Positions 5,818 to 7,652 of a stretch of 7,652 nt of DNA are shown here, in pieces. The position numbers and the translations under genes are program-made. Below the pieces are notes generated by a model. It did not search any database. It was not told the origin of the DNA and was given only the letters and a program-made list of their open reading frames with translations. This DNA is from JBGPIK01 sp041484845 (GTDB lineage: Bacteria > Desulfobacterota > Binatia > UBA9968): NCBI GenBank assembly GCA_041484845.1, contig JBGPIK010000332.1:1-7652 (forward strand). Reading direction: 5' to 3'. Each line of letters opens with the position of its first letter. The first letter of the stretch is position 1.

Positions 5818-5892
5818 CCAAGAAGACCCAAGCATTCCCAATCATTCTCGCAGCTTGAGATTGCCAAGTTTGGGCTTGTTTGGGTCTCTTGG
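5818..5892. repeat. Long-range inverted repeat next to the tRNA fragment
   Basis: CCAAGAAGACCCAA (5818-5831) is the reverse complement of TTGGGTCTCTTGG (5880-5892) apart from one extra A. The arms enclose 48 bases that themselves contain CCCAA and TTTGGG motifs. It could fold as a hairpin or form paired binding sites; it lies 18 bases beyond the tRNA fragment. Confidence 0.5.
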
Positions 5893-5900
5893 TAACTAGT

Positions 5901-5930
5901 TCTCGGACAAAAGTCGGACAATTAGCGAGA
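5901..5930. repeat. Paired TCGGACAA, 11-bp period, inside an inverted repeat
   Basis: TCGGACAA occurs at 5903-5910 and 5914-5921, in 11-bp register. The pair is enclosed by TCTCG (5901-5905) and CGAGA (5926-5930). It resembles the short direct repeats used as integrase arm or excisionase sites near tRNA-integrated elements, but no integrase gene is in the window. Confidence 0.45.
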
Positions 5931-6142
5931 CAGGAGTTTTTCTTTTATCGCGAAACAGATGTTGTGCGACGTTCGGTTACGAAACATTCGCCATGACCTA
6001 GGGACCGACTCCCTTAGGTGTTTCTCTACGGGCGACAGCGCTGCAGACACGCTATCTAGGGCCTGCAATATTTTCTATAACGCTTCCATCCGAAGCCCCG
6101 GGCGGCGTGTCCGCCACGACTACACATCTCCACTCGCCACCT

Positions 6143-6298
6143 TCAGCGGAATACGCCCAGCATGTAGGCGATGAGAAGAATCAATAAAATTGTCCCTAGT
6201 CCCACACCCGCACCTCCGCTGGGACCCCATTGGCTATGGCCGTAATACCCTCCACCGAGACCAAACACTAACACCAAAATGATGATTAGGATCAGCAT
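6143..6298 (-). CDS. DUF3309-type membrane micro-protein
   Basis: A 51-residue protein. It opens MLILIIILVLVFGLGGGYYG, followed by HSQWGPSGGAGVGLGTILLI and a hydrophobic tail LLIAYMLGVFR. The layout of hydrophobic helix, glycine-rich YYGH/W centre and second hydrophobic helix is that of the DUF3309 family, small inner-membrane proteins of unknown function. The two helices (residues about 2-16 and 32-50) predict a hairpin in the membrane. An AAGGAAG ribosome-binding site lies 7 bases before the ATG. The gene is monocistronic in appearance, and the nearest upstream gene on this strand ends more than 370 bp away. The start and the family fit are both good; the function is unknown. Confidence 0.85.
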   Translation of the reverse strand: MLILIIILVLVFGLGGGYYGHSQWGPSGGAGVGLGTILLILLIAYMLGVFR

Positions 6299-6305
6299 TG
6301 TCGAT

Positions 6306-6312
6306 CTTCCTT
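6306..6312 (-). promoter_or_regulatory. Ribosome-binding site of the DUF3309 gene
   Basis: AAGGAAG on the - strand, 7 bases from the ATG at 6298. It is the main support for calling a gene this short. Confidence 0.65.
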
Positions 6313-6671
6313 TCTTCAGAATTTCAAGTCGCTTGGGCGGAAGTTATGCCTTTTCTGCCTGCTGTGAAGCAGCACAATACGGTCCTCCCGCAAATCATCT
6401 CGATTTCATTCCAAATCCTACCGGTCTCAGTGTGGGTTCCCTCTGTCTCGGTCGCCATCTCGATCCCTGTTCTGATCCCGATCTTGGTCCCTACCGGGCT
6501 CACATCTCGATAGGCCTCCGCGCGGTGAAGCCCCCCAGCAAATCTACGCCTGATACGAGGACGCAATGACCTAACCAACCGACACTGCCAAAGCTCCGCG
6601 TGCCTGCCGTTGTCGGGGAGGCGTGTGCTTGACCGTTCGTCATCAGAGTGCAATGGAACTGTTCCGGTCGC
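6313..6671. other. Gene-free stretch with degenerate hexamer repeat
   Basis: No supported gene; ORFs on both strands overlap here and look like artefacts of low complexity. Between 6441 and 6494 the - strand shows a run of degenerate hexamers (GATCGG, GATCAG, AACAGG, GATCGA, GATGGC, GACCGA, GACAGA), which read in one frame as alternating Asp-Arg/Gln before a stop. It may be a remnant of a repetitive coding region or a simple satellite. Confidence 0.5.
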
Positions 6672-7016
6672 TCATTTTATACTGTGCGTGATACCTGTTC
6701 TTGGGAATGCCAATGCTGTACAGTCCGGCGCCCAAGGGCGGGGTAAATGCCCCGCCCTAGAAAACGAGCGAAGCGAGTTTACTTGCCCTTCGCATCCGTC
6801 GACCGCCTGGTCGACCTTCTTGCCAGCTTTTTCGACGGGTCCCTCGGGATTGAGCTTGTCCTTCGCCCCCTCGACCGCCTGATCGACCTGCTTGCCAGCC
6901 TTCTCGACGGGTCCTTCGCGCTCACACCCCACACCCATTAACGCGCCCCCCATCAGCAGCAACGCGCTGCCCAGAACTCTGATCATTCCTTGTTGAAATC
7001 GACTGTAGGTGGTCAT
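6672..7016 (-). CDS. Putative lipoprotein with 24-residue tandem repeat, probably frameshifted 3' end
   Basis: The N-terminus has an Arg-containing n-region, the hydrophobic core VLGSALLLMGGALMGV and Cys31 in MGVGC, a weak lipobox with Gly rather than Leu at -3. The mature part holds two near-identical units: EGPVEKAGKQVDQAVEGAKD from residue 34 and EGPVEKAGKKVDQAVD from residue 58. The unit length is 24 residues, 72 bp in DNA. Such Glu/Lys-rich GPxEKAGKxVDxAV units occur in small hypothetical envelope proteins; no function is known. After Asp73 the reading turns into unrelated CEGQVNSLRSF... . Removing one G near 6796 restores DAKGK and a TAA at 6779-6781, just before a terminator hairpin, so the last 40 residues are probably spurious. 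AAGGAGA lies 8 bases before the ATG. The next gene upstream on this strand encodes a CsbD protein. Confidence 0.75.
   Translation of the reverse strand: MTTYSRFQQGMIRVLGSALLLMGGALMGVGCEREGPVEKAGKQVDQAVEGAKDKLNPEGPVEKAGKKVDQAVDGCEGQVNSLRSFSRAGHLPRPWAPDCTALAFPRTGITHSIK
6735..6758 (-). terminator. Perfect GC hairpin after the lipoprotein gene
   Basis: Arms AGGGCGGGG (6735-6743) and CCCCGCCCT (6750-6758) with loop TAAATG. It begins 20 bp past the frame-restored TAA (6779-6781) on the - strand. It is not followed by a T-run, so termination is likely but unproven; it may also be a dispersed palindrome. Confidence 0.5.
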
Positions 7017-7024
7017 CTGTTGTT

Positions 7025-7031
7025 TCTCCTT
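7025..7031 (-). promoter_or_regulatory. Ribosome-binding site of the lipoprotein gene
   Basis: AAGGAGA on the - strand, 8 bases before the ATG at 7016, fixing that start rather than the internal Met11. Confidence 0.7.
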
Positions 7032-7089
7032 CTCTGAGAGAAGTAGCCCACATTTCTCACCTGGCTCGGGTTATAAAGCGTGTCGCAGC

Positions 7090-7281
7090 TCAGGCGTCTT
7101 TCACCTTATCCACCGCCTTCTCCGCTGTTTCCTTCACCTTATCCACCACCTTCTCTGTTGCTCCCTTCACCTTACCCACCACCTGATCGAGCTTTCCCTT
7201 TCGCTTGAGACGGTCGTTATCCGTTAGCGCACCCGCTGCCTCTTTGATCCGCCCTTTGATCTCGTCGGTTTTTCCACTCAT
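7090..7281 (-). CDS. CsbD-family stress protein
   Basis: A 63-residue, highly charged, cysteine-free protein. It opens MSGKTDEIKGRIKEAAGALT, then DNDRLKRKGKLDQVVGKVKG and a Lys/Glu/Val/Ala tail. The DEIKGRIKEAAGALTDNDRLKRKGKLDQ block is the CsbD signature: a small four-helix, general-stress protein induced through sigma-B in Bacillus and widespread in bacteria, with unknown biochemical role. The usual C-terminus is extended by repeats of the form (K)VxDKVKxxxEKA, which could form an amphipathic helix. A GTG seven codons upstream (7302) also opens the frame, but AAAGGAG lies 7 bases before the ATG at 7281 and the family begins there. It lies 73 bp upstream of the lipoprotein gene on the same strand, each gene with its own ribosome-binding site. 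Confidence 0.9.
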   Translation of the reverse strand: MSGKTDEIKGRIKEAAGALTDNDRLKRKGKLDQVVGKVKGATEKVVDKVKETAEKAVDKVKDA

Positions 7282-7288
7282 TGCCGTG

Positions 7289-7295
7289 CTCCTTT
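7289..7295 (-). promoter_or_regulatory. Ribosome-binding site deciding the CsbD start
   Basis: AAAGGAG on the - strand, 7 bases before the ATG at 7281. It lies inside the longer ORF opened by the GTG at 7302, so the shorter product is favoured. Confidence 0.7.
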
Positions 7296-7345
7296 CCTTC
7301 ACCGAGGCGAACCGTCCGTGCGGTCGTCTCGTGTGGTTGTGCGGT

Positions 7346-7446
7346 ATCGTGCCGCGTTGTTAATAAGGTCATGTCTTTGTGAAACCATCTGTCACGTATA
7401 AAACCCTCCAGCATTGCCCGGCATTCATGCAGACGAGCGGCACGAT
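7346..7446. repeat. 10-bp inverted repeat between the BON and CsbD genes
   Basis: ATCGTGCCGC (7346-7355) and GCGGCACGAT (7437-7446) are exact reverse complements, 81 bases apart in the intergenic region that must carry the CsbD promoter. The right arm ends 2 bp from the BON stop. They could be paired operator half-sites or parts of a terminator; neither is shown. Confidence 0.35.
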
Positions 7447-7448
7447 GG

Positions 7449-7652
7449 TTAGCCCTTAGCTGTCACAACCCGGAGATCGTCCTTGACCGCGCGCACGCCC
7501 TCGATCGAGCGCGCCAGCACGGCTGCCTCCAGGCGCCGCGCCCCGGTGGGGACCGTTCCCGTTAGCCGCACGACCCCGTTCTTTACCCCTACACCGATGT
7601 CCTTGAAGTCAGCCTTCTCAAAGGCCTTCTTCACATCGCTCTCGATATCCTC
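7449..7652 (-). CDS. BON-domain protein, 5'-truncated
   Basis: The frame is open to the window edge, and residues before the internal GTG (EDIESD) continue the domain, so the start lies outside the window. The visible 67 residues show the BON pattern: VKKAFEKADFKDIGVGVKNG, then VVRLTGTVPTGARRLEAAVL, ARSIEGVRAVKDDLRVVTAK and a final G. The hallmarks are the conserved Gly of VKNGVVRLTGTV, the helix with R..A..LA, and the GV..V...L.VV closing strand. BON domains bind phospholipid and occur in OsmY-type periplasmic proteins and other envelope proteins. Whether further BON domains or a signal peptide lie upstream cannot be seen. It lies 167 bp from the CsbD gene on the same strand and may share stress control, which is inference. 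Confidence 0.9.
   Translation of the reverse strand, partial: EDIESDVKKAFEKADFKDIGVGVKNGVVRLTGTVPTGARRLEAAVLARSIEGVRAVKDDLRVVTAKG

Larger units (their letters stand above)
5335..6142. other. Gene-free region with integration-scar signals
   Basis: About 800 bp without a believable gene. ORFs in 5581-5899 run across the antisense of a tRNA fragment and are not coding. The stretch holds, in order: TCGTAAA repeats (5394-5448), a tmRNA-3'-like fragment (5466-5488), paired AGTGATGA repeats (5494-5501 and 5509-5516), TGGAACGTTT repeats (5595-5615), a tRNA-Thr 3' fragment (5750-5799), a long-range inverted repeat (5818-5892) and TCGGACAA repeats (5903-5921). From 5931 to 6142 I see only a weak hairpin GGCGG-CGTGT-CCGCC (6101-6115), 28 bp after the DUF3309 stop, which might end that transcript. 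Confidence 0.55.

Noticed and set aside
5594..5899. + strand ORF of 101 codons
   Set aside because: Its PTDSNRRPTDYESK part is the antisense of the tRNA fragment, a well-known annotation artefact.
5394..5921. Possible CRISPR array or tandem satellite
   Set aside because: The repeats are only 7-15 bp, of different sequences, and lack regular spacers of 25-40 bp.
6324..6653. - strand ORF of 109 codons and the overlapping + strand ORFs
   Set aside because: No ribosome-binding site or motif; the frames stay open because of the hexamer low-complexity stretch.
7217..7414. - strand ORF of 65 codons upstream of CsbD
   Set aside because: It runs into the CsbD coding region in a different frame and lacks any recognisable pattern.

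Overview
The window looks like bacterial chromosome from a Gram-negative-type organism. It encodes a lipoprotein-like signal, a BON-domain protein and a SYLF-domain protein. The phylum cannot be fixed from this sequence. The mix of IS91 debris, a CsbD protein, a DUF3309 protein and a fused trehalose synthase/phosphatase would suit an environmental lineage such as Nitrospirota or a relative, but that is inference.

Layout: (1) 2-544, + strand, the C-terminal part of a SYLF (Ysc84-type) protein cut by the window edge. (2) 545-1323, a gene-free stretch with several strong inverted repeats. (3) 1324-3582, - strand, a complete bifunctional trehalose-6-phosphate synthase/phosphatase, the best-supported gene here. 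(4) About 3700-4722, a gene graveyard: the C-terminus of an IS91-type transposase joined to the C-terminus of a TPR/adenylate-cyclase-type protein (both +), a palindrome, and the C-terminus of an ABC substrate-binding protein (-). (5) 4736-5334, + strand, a small secreted or membrane ORF overlapping by 4 bp a stand-alone response-regulator receiver. (6) 5335-6142, gene-free but rich in integration-like signals: a fragment resembling the tmRNA 3' end, the 3' portion of a tRNA-Thr(CGT) with no 5' half, and three pairs of short direct repeats each spaced exactly 11 bp. (7) 6143-7652, all - strand: a DUF3309 micro-protein, a repeat-containing putative lipoprotein whose 3' end looks frameshifted, a CsbD-family stress protein and a BON-domain protein cut by the window edge.

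Functional theme (inference): trehalose synthesis, CsbD, BON and the small envelope proteins are all families linked to osmotic or general stress, so the intact genes may form a loose stress neighbourhood. Each has its own ribosome-binding site, with gaps of 70-370 bp in the 3' cluster, so they need not be one operon. The two debris zones suggest repeated insertion and deletion between the trehalose gene and the stress cluster. No complete new defence system, CRISPR array or intact mobile element is visible. The most unusual part is the integration-scar zone at 5390-5930.
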